DNA of 64,000 nucleotides from Pseudomonadota bacterium (lineage in GTDB: Bacteria > Pseudomonadota > Gammaproteobacteria > Steroidobacterales > Steroidobacteraceae): assembly GCA_025351005.1 (NCBI GenBank), contig JANXWS010000056.1, positions 1-64,000 of the forward strand, in the 5' to 3' direction. The position numbers were made by a program, and so were the translations under genes. How positions within the stretch are numbered: position 1 is the first letter of the stretch; every line of letters begins with the position of its first letter. Positions 51,490 to 60,049 of the stretch are shown here, in pieces. The notes under the pieces are model-generated. The model was not told the DNA's origin, did not search any database, and saw only the letters and a program-made list of their open reading frames with translations.

Positions 51490-52659
51490 ATGAGCACGAT
51501 CGACCCGGAGGCCCACGCCGGCCTGCAGGCACTGCGCGCGGGCAACGCAGAGTCCGCGCGCGAGCTCCTGTCGCGCGCGTCCGCGCACGGGCGTGACAAC
51601 GCCGCGGTGCTGCTCGGCCTCGCCCAGGCCTGCCTCCGCCTCAAGGACGATGCCGGCAGCCTCGCGGCGATCGACCGACTGCTCGCCCTCAACCCCCAGG
51701 ACCCGTACGCGCTGATCCTGCGAGCCGACCACTTCGCCGCTGCCGGCGACCTGCGCTCGGCTGCGGCGCACTACCGCGCCGCGCTCCGGGCGGCCCCTGC
51801 GCCGGAGCAGCTGACCTCGCCGCTGGCGCGGGAGCTGCGCCGCGCCCAGCAGATCTGCGAGCAGTACGCGTTGCAGTACAAGTCGTTCCTGCGGGCGCGG
51901 CTGGGCGCGAACGGCTTCGACCCGGCCCGGTCGAGCGCACGCTTCGCGCAGTCGATCGACATCGTACTCGGCGAGAAGCGCGTGTTCGTGCAGGAGCCGC
52001 GCACCTATTATTTCCCGGGCCTGCCGCAGATCCAGTTTTTCGATCGCGAGCGGCTGCCGTGGCTCGACGCTGTCGAGGCCGCGACCGACGAGATCCGCGC
52101 GGAGCTGCAGGAGGTACTGCTCGAGCCCGGCACTTTCGCGCCGTACGTGCAGGGCGACCCGAACCGGCCGTACAACCAGCAGCAGGGCATGCTCAACAAC
52201 CCCTCCTGGAGCGCCTGCTACCTGTGGAAGAACGGCGAGGCCGTGCCGGAGAACGCCGCCCGCTGCCCGCGGACGCTGCGAGCGCTGCGAGAGGTACCGC
52301 TCGCGCGGGTTCCGAATCGCTCGCCTTCGATCCTGTTCTCGCTCCTGAAGCCGGGTGCCCGGATTCCGCCGCACAACGGCCTCGTCAACACGCGCCTGAT
52401 CTGCCACCTGCCCGTGCTCGTGCCGCCCGGCTGCACGTTTCGCGTCGGCAACGAGACGCGGGACTGGCGGCCGGGCGTGGCCTGGGCGTTCGACGACACG
52501 ATCGAGCACGAGGCGTGGAACTCGAGCGACCAGACGCGCGTCGTGCTGCTCTTCGACATCTGGCGTCCGGAACTCTCGGACGAGGAGCGCGCACTCGTCG
52601 TCGCGCTGTTCGAATCCATCGACGCCTATGCGGGCCAGAAGCCCGAGTGGGAGATCTAG
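51490..52659 (+). CDS. TPR-containing AspH-like aspartyl/asparaginyl beta-hydroxylase
   Basis: 389 residues, paralogue of the divergent gene. The N-terminal TPR region (LLSRASAHGRDNAAVLLGLA, SLAAIDRLLALNPQDPYAL) is followed by TYYFPGLPQIQFFDRE and a dioxygenase core: IPPHNGLVNTRLICHLPVLV (H295), AFDDTIEHEAWN (H340), and R350 in a VVLLFDIWRPELS strand. An ARCPRTLRAL segment recurs in all three AspH-like proteins of the window. No signal peptide is seen, so modification would occur in the cytoplasm before export. It closes the modification island on its right side. Confidence 0.88.
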   Translation: MSTIDPEAHAGLQALRAGNAESARELLSRASAHGRDNAAVLLGLAQACLRLKDDAGSLAAIDRLLALNPQDPYALILRADHFAAAGDLRSAAAHYRAALRAAPAPEQLTSPLARELRRAQQICEQYALQYKSFLRARLGANGFDPARSSARFAQSIDIVLGEKRVFVQEPRTYYFPGLPQIQFFDRERLPWLDAVEAATDEIRAELQEVLLEPGTFAPYVQGDPNRPYNQQQGMLNNPSWSACYLWKNGEAVPENAARCPRTLRALREVPLARVPNRSPSILFSLLKPGARIPPHNGLVNTRLICHLPVLVPPGCTFRVGNETRDWRPGVAWAFDDTIEHEAWNSSDQTRVVLLFDIWRPELSDEERALVVALFESIDAYAGQKPEWEI

Positions 52660-52689
52660 CCCGGTCCCCGACGCATGTGGAGAGCTGCG

Positions 52690-53193
52690 ATGCGAACAGT
52701 CGATGGCACTGCGCTGGTGATGGTCCTGGCTCTGGTCGGGGTCGTGCCAACCGCCACGTCGGCGGGCGATCTCGCGGCGGCTCTCCGTGCCTGTGCCGCA
52801 GAGCGCGACGACGTGCGCCGGCTCGCGTGTTTTGATCGCGAGGCCGCCGCGCTGCCACAGCAATCGACCGCCGCCCCAGGACCAGCCCCGGTGACGCAGA
52901 GCGCCGAGGACCGTTTCGGCCTCAACGGCCAGCTCGCCGCCGCCAAGGCTGCACAACAAAAGGCCCCACCAGCGCCCAAGAAGCTGAAGGCCAAGGTCAC
53001 CGGCGTCTCGTCGCTGCCGCGGGGCGAGTTCGTCGTCACGCTGGACAGCGGCCAGGTGTGGATCGAGGAGCCCCCAGGCCGCTACCTGGAGCTCGCCGCG
53101 GGCGACACGATCACGCTGATCGCGGGCGCGCTCGGCTCGTTCTTCCTCGAGGCGCCGAACGGGCGGGCGGCCCGCGTCAAGCGCGTCCGCTGA
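52690..53193 (+). CDS. Hypothetical exported protein with CxxxxDDxxRLACFD motif
   Basis: 167 residues with a signal peptide (ALVMVLALVGVVPTATSAG). The mature N-terminus reads RACAAERDDVRRLACFDREAA, a short conserved motif with two cysteines found at the front of many uncharacterised envelope proteins and of VasI/TagO-like proteins. A beta-rich C-terminal part follows (EFVVTLDSGQVWIEE, GDTITLIAGALGSFFLEAPNG). The ATG at 52690 is preferred because GGAG is 8 bases upstream. The protein is probably periplasmic. It is convergent with the acvB gene. Confidence 0.65.
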   Translation: MRTVDGTALVMVLALVGVVPTATSAGDLAAALRACAAERDDVRRLACFDREAAALPQQSTAAPGPAPVTQSAEDRFGLNGQLAAAKAAQQKAPPAPKKLKAKVTGVSSLPRGEFVVTLDSGQVWIEEPPGRYLELAAGDTITLIAGALGSFFLEAPNGRAARVKRVR

Positions 53194-53222
53194 CGGGCCC
53201 GCCGCACCGCTCCGGCGGCGGT

Positions 53223-54764
53223 CTACGGGGTCGGACGGGCGTAGGCGACGATCAGCCGCGCGAGCGCGGCGTAGTCGCCCCCGAAGTGATGGCCGCCGGC
53301 CAGCGCCTCGCTCCGCTCGGTCGGTCCTGCCAGCTGGCGGCACGGGCTGTCGCCCTCGTCGGACCCGTAGAGGCACAGGACGCGGGCCGGCTGCATGCGC
53401 CTTACTTCCGGTAGCGTCGGGCGCCCCGCCCCGTCGGCGCCGGGGATCCAGTCCGAGACATGGAACTCGAACGCGGCCGTGTCACTGAGGCCGAGCAGGC
53501 TGACCGTGCGCACGCTCTTTCGCACGGCCTCCGGAAGGCGGTTGTAAAGGAACGGAAGCGCGTCCGCGCCGAAGGAGTACCCGACCAGGAGCACCTGGGG
53601 CCGGTGCCACGCCGCCGCGTAGCGCTCGATCACGCGCTCGAGGTCACGGGCCGCGGCCTCCGGCGTGCGCGGCGTCCAGAAGTACTTGAGCGAGTTCCAG
53701 CCGACGACCGGGATGCCGCTCGCGGCGATTGCGCCGGCGACTTCCTGGTCGATGCCGGCCCAGCCACCGTCGCCGGTCAGCAGCACCGCGAACTGGGACG
53801 CCGCGGCCGCTGCCGGCGCGCCGTTCGCGGGAACGTCGACGAGCGGCAGGTCGCTGACCTCGGGGATGCTCGCGGGCGGCGGCACACCGCGCGCGGCAAG
53901 CTTCGCGTACGCCGCCCGGAACTGCGGCAGCCAGTTCCTCTCGACCGAGAACCCGTGCCCGACCTTGGGCAGCCAGACGAGCTCGGCGCTCTTCGTCCTG
54001 GCGACGAAATCGCGCGTCCCGGCCGCGTCGCAGACCTGGTCGATTTCCCCCTGGAACGCGACCCAGGGCGTCTGGTTGCTGTCGGAGGCCGAGAACACGA
54101 GGCCGGTCACCGGCGGCGGCAAGGGCCTCTTGGCGTACTGCCACTCATAGCGGAGCCCGTCACCGGCGCACACCTTCTGCGTCACCTGCAGGTCCGGGCA
54201 GAATCCGAGGCTGAGCGCGCCCGCGAACGTCCCCTTCGGCGACTCGACCGCGGTCGCGTACGCCAGCGTCGCTCCGGACGAGTAGCCGACCAGCACCGGC
54301 GGCAGGTACTCGGGCAGCCCGAGGCGACGCTCGACCTCGTGCGCGAGGCCCTCGAAGTCGACCGCGAAGCTGCGACAGCTCGCCGAGGGCGCATTCACGG
54401 CAGCGAGGTAGTGGCGGATGTCGATGCCGACGACGGCCGCGTCGGCATCGAGCAAATGGCGCGCCATGTCGACGACGCCGAGATTCCAGCCGCCGTCGCC
54501 CGAGATGAAGAGCGCGACGCTCCTGGCCTTCGCGGCCGGCCGGTAGATCGTGACCTCGCCGAACGGTCCAAAACGCAGCTTGAGTTCGCCGGCAACGACG
54601 GGCGCCGGCGCGTCGCCACCGGTGCCGGGCGCAGGGCCGTCGGCTGCCCGCGGCGCGGCGGCCGGCTTCGCGGTGCCGGCCGGCGACGCGCCGGAACCAA
54701 TGGCTGTGGCGAGCAACAGGCCGAGCGCGAACGCGCGGGCCGGCGAGGCACGATGCGGGATCAT
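53223..54764 (-). CDS. acvB: AcvB/VirJ family protein, likely lysyl-phosphatidylglycerol hydrolase
   Basis: 513-residue exported protein with a signal peptide (ARAFALGLLLATAIGSGASPAG). It contains two alpha/beta-hydrolase-like halves, one with VGYSSGATLAYATA and one with VGYSFGADALPFLYN, each after an LLTGDGGW/FISGDGGW strand. This is the AcvB/VirJ layout. In Agrobacterium, AcvB hydrolyses lysyl-phosphatidylglycerol and is encoded with the synthase LpiA/MprF. The same pairing here, with an ATGA overlap to mprF, supports that role in the periplasm. The ORF-track N-terminus before 54764 is not real. Confidence 0.87.
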   Translation of the reverse strand: MIPHRASPARAFALGLLLATAIGSGASPAGTAKPAAAPRAADGPAPGTGGDAPAPVVAGELKLRFGPFGEVTIYRPAAKARSVALFISGDGGWNLGVVDMARHLLDADAAVVGIDIRHYLAAVNAPSASCRSFAVDFEGLAHEVERRLGLPEYLPPVLVGYSSGATLAYATAVESPKGTFAGALSLGFCPDLQVTQKVCAGDGLRYEWQYAKRPLPPPVTGLVFSASDSNQTPWVAFQGEIDQVCDAAGTRDFVARTKSAELVWLPKVGHGFSVERNWLPQFRAAYAKLAARGVPPPASIPEVSDLPLVDVPANGAPAAAAASQFAVLLTGDGGWAGIDQEVAGAIAASGIPVVGWNSLKYFWTPRTPEAAARDLERVIERYAAAWHRPQVLLVGYSFGADALPFLYNRLPEAVRKSVRTVSLLGLSDTAAFEFHVSDWIPGADGAGRPTLPEVRRMQPARVLCLYGSDEGDSPCRQLAGPTERSEALAGGHHFGGDYAALARLIVAYARPTP

Positions 54765-57349
54765 TTGGACACCAGTTCCTTGAGGCCGCCGGAGATCAGC
54801 GTCGACACGTCGAGCAGTACCCGCGGCAGCGCGAGCCCGCCATGCGAGGCGAGATAGCGGGGCTCCCAGACGGGACCGAACTTTTCCTTGTAACGCCGGA
54901 GTCCCTCGAAGTTGTAGAAGGACTCGCCGTGACTGAACAGGAAGCTGCCCATCCGATGCCACAGCGGGGCGAGCGCGCGGTTCTCAAGGCCGGACAGAGG
55001 TGCCATGCCGAGATTGAACCAGCGGTAGCCGCCGGCCTTGCCCCACAGCATCAGCTCGATGAACAGGTAATCCATGGCGCCGCGAGGCGCGTCCGGCCCG
55101 AACCGCATCAGGTCCACCGACAGTTCCTCGCGGCTGGACGTCGGCCAGAGGCTCGCGAACGCGACGACCTCGCCCTCGGCACGCACGATCGCGACCGGGA
55201 ACTCGCAGAGGTAGCGTTCGTCGAACGACCCGAGCGAGAAGCCCTTCTCGGCGGTAGCCTTGTCCGCGAGCCAGGCATCCGAGACCTCGCTCAGGCGCGG
55301 CAGCAGCGCCGGCACGCCGGCCGGCGGCACGACCTCGAACGACGCGCCGTCGCGCTCGGCCCGGCGGTGCGACTGCCGCAGGTCTGCACGCGCGCTCCCC
55401 TCGAGCCCGAAGTCCGCGAGCGGCACGCGCGCTTCCTCGCCGAGCTTCAGCAGCGCGAGCCCGAGATCGAGGTAGAGCGGGAGCGCGCGGCCACCGACCT
55501 GGTAGAAGACCGTCCGGCCCCCGCCGCGGTCGACCAGCTCCCGGAATGACCACACGAGGTCCTCGGCCCGCGCCGCCGGGCCGACCGGGTCGCCGAGCGC
55601 GACCCAACTGCCGCGACTCACCTGGTACATCACGAACGCATCGCCCGCCGCGTGCCATAGCAGCCGCTTGTCGCCGGCGAGGGCGGCGTTCGCGAGGCTC
55701 GCGTCGGAAGCCGCGATCGCGCGCCGCGCCCGCTCGCGGTCGAGCGCCCCGGGATCGTGGCGCGCCACGCGTGCCGGGCGGAGCAGCTGGGCAGCCAGGA
55801 ACGCCGCAAGCACCACCAGCACCGCGACCGAGGCGCGCAGCACCCGCGGCGCGTGGCCGTCCTGCGCGAACGTCCACCACAGGTCGCTCGAGTACGGCAC
55901 GTGCCGCGCTGACAGCCAGGCGATCCAGAGCGACAGGGCGACGATGATCGCGACGCTCGCGATCCAGCCGGGCGTGAAGCGCTGGCTCATGATCGACGAC
56001 GGGCGGTAGAACGCGTGCCGCGCGAGCCACAGCAGCAGCAGCACCAGCGAGAGGTAGCTCGCCTCCTCGAAGTCGAGGCCCTTGAGGAGCGATGCCGCGA
56101 CGCCCGCGACCAGCAGCCAGAACGTCAGGTGGTAGGCGGCTGCGACCCGCCGGAACAGGCCGCGCGCCAGGATCAGAAGGCCGACGCCTATCACGCTGCC
56201 CGCGAGGTGCGACGCCTCGAGCAGCGACAGCGGCACGAAGCCCATGAGCCGTCCGAGCCGGGCGTCAAGCCCGGGCGTGGCGCCCGACACCAGCAGCACG
56301 GCGCCGGCCAGGAACACCAGCACGCCGATCAGCTGCGGCGCGACCGGCGCGAACAGCGAGTCGACGAGCCCGCCGGCGCGTGTCAGCCGCTGTCGCCCGC
56401 GATGCAGCTCGTGGCCTGCGAACGCGAGCGCCGCGAGCGCGAGCGGCGCGAGGTAGTAGACCGCGCGGTAGGCCAGCAGCGCGCCCAGCAACTGTGGGGC
56501 GCGCACCTGCGGCAGCGCCAGCACCAGGATTGCCTCGAACACGCCGAGACCACCCGGAACCTGGCTGACGATGCCGCCGACGACCGCAACCGCGTAGATA
56601 CCGGCGAAGGCCATGAAGTCGACGCCCGCGGTCGGCGGCAGCAACTGGTACAGCACGCCCGCGGCCAGCGACAGATCGACGACGGCGACCATGACCTGCG
56701 GGACCGCGATCGCGGCGCCGGGCGGCCGGAATGCCCAGGCACCGAGCGCGATCGGCCGGCGGCCGACGCTCGCCCACAGCACGTAGGCCAGGACCCAGGT
56801 CAGCAGCAGCACGCCGGTCAGCTTCGACCAGGCGTGACCCAGGTGCAGCTCCTCCGCGCCAGGCACCGCCGTCACGAGCGCGGCGCCCGCGAGCATGCTG
56901 ACGCCGAGAGCGGTCGTGAGCGCGCACATCGAGACGATCGATGCGACATCGACGGCCGTGAGGCCGGCCGCCGAGTACAGCCGGTAGCGGATCGCCGCGC
57001 CGGTGAACGCGGCCAGGCTCAGGTTGTGGCCGAAGGCAAAGGCGATGAACGACGTCAACGCGGTGCGCGGGTACGACACCGTCTTCTGCACGTAGCGCAC
57101 GGCGAGCCAGTCGTACAGCGTGAGCGCGAGGTAGCTGCCGACCGCGAGCGCCCCCGCGGCGGCGATCGAGCGGCGCGGGATCGCCTTCAGCGCACGGACG
57201 ACGTCGTGCAGGTGGTAGGTACCGAGGACGTGGTGCAGCACCCAGACGACCGCGCCGAAGACCAGCACCGAGAGCGCCGGCGCCAGCCACGGCGGCCATT
57301 CACGTTCCCCCCTGCTGGGCACGGCCGGCGCGGCACTCGGATCTTCCAT
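54761..57349 (-). CDS. mprF: Bifunctional lysylphosphatidylglycerol synthetase/flippase MprF
   Basis: 862-residue membrane protein. The N-terminal 530 residues contain about a dozen transmembrane helices including the flippase core (FAFGHNLSLAAFTGAAIRYRLY, GIVSQVPGGLGVFEAILVLAL). The C-terminal cytosolic domain (about 570-862) is the DUF2156 lysyl transferase: VMYQVSRGSWVALGDPVG, SVDLMRFGPDAPRGAMDYLFIELMLWG and RYKEKFGPVWEPRYL. It adds lysine from Lys-tRNA to phosphatidylglycerol and can flip the product, reducing sensitivity to cationic peptides. It is operonic with acvB. The ATG at 57349 is used. Confidence 0.93.
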   Translation of the reverse strand: MEDPSAAPAVPSRGEREWPPWLAPALSVLVFGAVVWVLHHVLGTYHLHDVVRALKAIPRRSIAAAGALAVGSYLALTLYDWLAVRYVQKTVSYPRTALTSFIAFAFGHNLSLAAFTGAAIRYRLYSAAGLTAVDVASIVSMCALTTALGVSMLAGAALVTAVPGAEELHLGHAWSKLTGVLLLTWVLAYVLWASVGRRPIALGAWAFRPPGAAIAVPQVMVAVVDLSLAAGVLYQLLPPTAGVDFMAFAGIYAVAVVGGIVSQVPGGLGVFEAILVLALPQVRAPQLLGALLAYRAVYYLAPLALAALAFAGHELHRGRQRLTRAGGLVDSLFAPVAPQLIGVLVFLAGAVLLVSGATPGLDARLGRLMGFVPLSLLEASHLAGSVIGVGLLILARGLFRRVAAAYHLTFWLLVAGVAASLLKGLDFEEASYLSLVLLLLWLARHAFYRPSSIMSQRFTPGWIASVAIIVALSLWIAWLSARHVPYSSDLWWTFAQDGHAPRVLRASVAVLVVLAAFLAAQLLRPARVARHDPGALDRERARRAIAASDASLANAALAGDKRLLWHAAGDAFVMYQVSRGSWVALGDPVGPAARAEDLVWSFRELVDRGGGRTVFYQVGGRALPLYLDLGLALLKLGEEARVPLADFGLEGSARADLRQSHRRAERDGASFEVVPPAGVPALLPRLSEVSDAWLADKATAEKGFSLGSFDERYLCEFPVAIVRAEGEVVAFASLWPTSSREELSVDLMRFGPDAPRGAMDYLFIELMLWGKAGGYRWFNLGMAPLSGLENRALAPLWHRMGSFLFSHGESFYNFEGLRRYKEKFGPVWEPRYLASHGGLALPRVLLDVSTLISGGLKELVSK

Positions 57350-57354
57350 ATGGT

Positions 57355-57360
57355 TAATAT
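57355..57360 (+). promoter_or_regulatory. Putative -10 box of the VAT-1-like gene (leaderless start)
   Basis: TAATAT ends 6 bases before the ATG at 57367 within a 17-base divergent gap to mprF. No Shine-Dalgarno sequence is present. Confidence 0.4.
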
Positions 57361-57366
57361 GATCGC

Positions 57367-58431
57367 ATGCAGGACAAGCGCCTCGCCTGGCGAATCGAGC
57401 GGGCCGGATCCCTCGAGCGGCTGCGGCTGGTCGAGGAGCCGCTGCCGCCGCCCGCTGCCGGCGAGGCGCAGGTCGCGGTGCGAGCCGTCGGCCTGAACTT
57501 CGCCGATGCGCTCGCGTTGCTCGGCCTCTACTCGGCGACACCGCCGGGCCCGTTCGTGCCGGGACTCGAAGCGGCCGGCGTCGTCCGGGCGATCGGCGCC
57601 GCGGTGCCCGGTCGCACGCCGCGCGTCGCCGTCGGCGACCGCGTCATGGTGTTGACCCGTTTCGGCGGGTACGCGACGGCATTCAACGTCGACGTGCGCT
57701 ACCTCGAGCCGCTGCCGGCCGGCTGGTCGTTCGAGTCGGGAGCGGCGTTCCCGGTCCAGGCGCTGACCGCCTGGTATGGACTCGTGCGCCTTGGCGGCGT
57801 CGGCGCCGGCAGCGTCGTACTCGTGCAGTCGGCCGCGGGCGGGGTCGGGTTGAACGCGCTCGCGCTGCTCGCCCGGCTCGGCGCCCGCGCGGTCGCGGTC
57901 GTCGGCAATCCCGCAAAGGCGGAATTCCTCCGCGCGCACGCCGCGCTCGATCCGGCACGGATCGTCGTGCGCGGGCGCGCCGATTACGACGCACGGCTCG
58001 ACGCGGCGGTCGCGGGCCTGGGCGCAAGCGGCTTTGACGTTGTGTTCGACGCGGTGCTCGGTCGCTGGTTCCGGCCCGCGTTCGAACGGCTCGCACCGGA
58101 AGGCCGCTACGTCCTGTACGGCGCCGCCGACTTCATGCCAAAGGGTCGGCGGCGCGGCTGGGCGCGCCTCGCGGGCCAGTGGCTGCGGCGGCCGCGTCTC
58201 GATCCGCTGGCGATGATCGCGTCGAACCGGGGGCTGCTGGGATTCAACTTAATATGGCTCTTCGAACAGTTTGACCGGCTGCCCGGTGCGTATGCGGCAC
58301 TCGCGGCGCTGGCGCTGCCGCCGCCCTACGTCGGGCAGCGCTACGCGTTCGCGGACGCGCGCGGCGCGCTCGAGGAACTCAAGGGCGGCCGGACGATCGG
58401 CAAGTCGGTGCTCACGATCGAGGCTTCCTGA
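57367..58431 (+). CDS. Zinc-type MDR reductase, VAT-1/quinone oxidoreductase-like
   Basis: 354-residue medium-chain dehydrogenase/reductase. The GroES-like domain includes VGLNFADALALLGLYSATPPGPFVPGLEAAGVV. The Rossmann part shows VVLVQSAAGGVGLNALALLARLGA (NADPH loop AAGGVG) and YVLYGAADFM. The FNLIWLFEQFDRLPGAYAAL and ALEELKGGRTIGKSVL regions match the VAT-1 subgroup, which lacks catalytic zinc. It presumably reduces quinones or activated carbonyls with NADPH. It is divergent from mprF. Confidence 0.87.
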   Translation: MQDKRLAWRIERAGSLERLRLVEEPLPPPAAGEAQVAVRAVGLNFADALALLGLYSATPPGPFVPGLEAAGVVRAIGAAVPGRTPRVAVGDRVMVLTRFGGYATAFNVDVRYLEPLPAGWSFESGAAFPVQALTAWYGLVRLGGVGAGSVVLVQSAAGGVGLNALALLARLGARAVAVVGNPAKAEFLRAHAALDPARIVVRGRADYDARLDAAVAGLGASGFDVVFDAVLGRWFRPAFERLAPEGRYVLYGAADFMPKGRRRGWARLAGQWLRRPRLDPLAMIASNRGLLGFNLIWLFEQFDRLPGAYAALAALALPPPYVGQRYAFADARGALEELKGGRTIGKSVLTIEAS

Positions 58432-58471
58432 CGCACACGTCGTTGCGCGGCGCTCGCGCCGGCCGCTTTGA

Positions 58472-58477
58472 TACAGT
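58472..58477 (+). promoter_or_regulatory. Putative -10 box of the metallophosphoesterase gene
   Basis: TACAGT lies 22 bases before the ATG. Transcription from about 58484 would leave a short leader with a GAGGAG ribosome site 7 bases before the start codon. Confidence 0.35.
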
Positions 58478-58499
58478 GGCCGCCTTCGAGGAGTTGACG

Positions 58500-59483
58500 A
58501 TGCCTTCCGCCCGTCCGCCATTGATCGTCGTGGTTTCGCTGTTCGCGTTCGTCGCGACGCCGGCGGCGGCTGAGCTCAAGGTCTATGCGGCCGGCGACAT
58601 TGCCGAGTGCGCCGGCGAGCCGGCCGCGAGTCCCGCCGCGGCGACGGCGCGGCTGATCCCCGACGGCGCCACGGTGCTGGTGCTCGGCGACACGGCCTAT
58701 CCGATCGCCGACCCGGCGACGCTGCACGCCTGCTACGGGCCGACCTGGGGCCGGTTCCTCGCCACCACCTACGCGGTGCCCGGCAACCACGACTACGTCG
58801 GTGGCAGTCCGAAGGCGTTCCTCGACTACTTCGGCAGCCGCAACCGCGGTCGCACCTGGTTCCGCGCCGCGCTTGGCGACTGGTGGCTCATCGGCCTCGA
58901 CAGCCAGATTCGAGGCAAAGCGCTCGACCGCGAGCTCGGCTGGCTCGAGCACCAGCTCGCCGCGATCGCCGGCGACGGCCGCTGCATCGTCGCGCTCTGG
59001 CACCACGCCCTGTTCTCGACCGGGCTGCACTCCGGCGACGGCGACCCGATGAAGCCCGCGTGGCGCGCGCTCGATGCAGCAGGAGCTGACCTCGTGCTGA
59101 GCGGTCACGACCACTTCTACGAATCCTTCGAGCCGCGGGACGCCGACGGCCAGCCGCGCGCCACCGGCATCCGCGAGTTCGTCGTCGGCACCGGCGGCGC
59201 CCACCTGACCGACCTGTCGCTGTCGCGGCGGCACCGCGACTTCGCCCGCGTGTACGGCGTGCTCGAACTCGAGCTCGCCGCGGACCGCTACCGGTGGTCA
59301 TTCCACACGGTCGACGGCGACGTGCGGGATCGGGGCGAGGCGCCCTGCCGTCGAACTCAGTCGATGAACCGGACCGCAGCCGCGACCCGAGCCGTGACCA
59401 CGTCGATGCTCGCCGCATCGACGGCGGCCGGTGCGAGCACGGCGAACGCCCCGCGGCCCGCCGGCACGATCACGCCGCGGTAG
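58500..59483 (+). CDS. Secreted metallophosphoesterase
   Basis: 327 residues with a signal peptide (LIVVVSLFAFVATPAAA). The calcineurin-type motifs are YAAGDIAEC, LGDTAYP (D of GD-x), VPGNHDYVGG (GNHD), LWHHALF and LSGHDHFYESF (GHDH). These bind a dinuclear metal centre for phosphate-ester hydrolysis outside the inner membrane. The ATG at 58500 follows GAGGAG. The reading frame runs 127 bases into the 3' end of the convergent anti-sigma gene. The last 40 residues (rich in Ala/Thr/Arg) look non-conserved, so the stop may simply have drifted. Confidence 0.87.
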   Translation: MPSARPPLIVVVSLFAFVATPAAAELKVYAAGDIAECAGEPAASPAAATARLIPDGATVLVLGDTAYPIADPATLHACYGPTWGRFLATTYAVPGNHDYVGGSPKAFLDYFGSRNRGRTWFRAALGDWWLIGLDSQIRGKALDRELGWLEHQLAAIAGDGRCIVALWHHALFSTGLHSGDGDPMKPAWRALDAAGADLVLSGHDHFYESFEPRDADGQPRATGIREFVVGTGGAHLTDLSLSRRHRDFARVYGVLELELAADRYRWSFHTVDGDVRDRGEAPCRRTQSMNRTAAATRAVTTSMLAASTAAGASTANAPRPAGTITPR

Positions 59484-60049
59484 CCGCCCTCGTCGATCGG
59501 CGTCGGCTGCCCGACGTGCTCGTGACGCAGCACGATGACGGTGACCGGTCCGGCCGGCGTCCGCACGACCAGGTGGGGGACGTACCAGCCCCGGAAGAAG
59601 CAGCTGCTCGCGTAGCTGACGAGCCTGGCGTCCGGAGCAAGCGCGACCCCGGAACGGCTGAGCACGTAGCCGAGCACCTCCGGCGGAACCGGCACTTGCG
59701 GGGCGGCCCAGGCCTGCGGCTCGTTGACCACGTGGCCGACGACCGCGGTCGCCAGCGCCTCGCGCGGTTGCAGGACCCAGAGCACGCCAGAGAGCACGGC
59801 AGCACCGGTGAGCCCGGCCGCGAGCGCGAGCCAGCGGGGTCGGGCGCGCTGCGCGGGGGCATCAGCCCAGCGTTGCCGCCCCGGCGGCGGCACCGGCACC
59901 GCGAGCGCGCGACGGATCGTCGCCTCCTGCGCTGCCAGCTCGGCGGCGTAGCTGGTGCAGTCGGCGCAGCCGCGGAGATGCGCCTCGAGCTCGGGCGTAC
60001 GGCCCTCGGGCTCCTCTCCCAGCGCGCGGCGGGCGTCGAGGCAGTTCAT
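59357..60049 (-). CDS. DUF3379 family anti-sigma factor
   Basis: 230 residues. The N-terminus [16 protein letters not shown] with HLRGCADCTSYAAEL is the DUF3379 pattern, with a ZAS-like His/Cys/Cys motif. One membrane helix follows (WLALAAGLTGAAVLSGVLWVL) and then a periplasmic domain of about 120 residues with SSCFFRGWYVPHLVV. It is expected to bind and hold the adjacent ECF sigma factor. Its ATG overlaps the sigma stop by 4 bases. The gene overlaps the convergent phosphoesterase gene by 127 bases at its 3' end. Confidence 0.83.
   Translation of the reverse strand: MNCLDARRALGEEPEGRTPELEAHLRGCADCTSYAAELAAQEATIRRALAVPVPPPGRQRWADAPAQRARPRWLALAAGLTGAAVLSGVLWVLQPREALATAVVGHVVNEPQAWAAPQVPVPPEVLGYVLSRSGVALAPDARLVSYASSCFFRGWYVPHLVVRTPAGPVTVIVLRHEHVGQPTPIDEGGYRGVIVPAGRGAFAVLAPAAVDAASIDVVTARVAAAVRFID

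Noticed and set aside
50872-53376. 834-residue minus-strand ORF
   Set aside because: It overlaps several well-supported genes on both strands and contains no motif. It is a stop-poor shadow frame.
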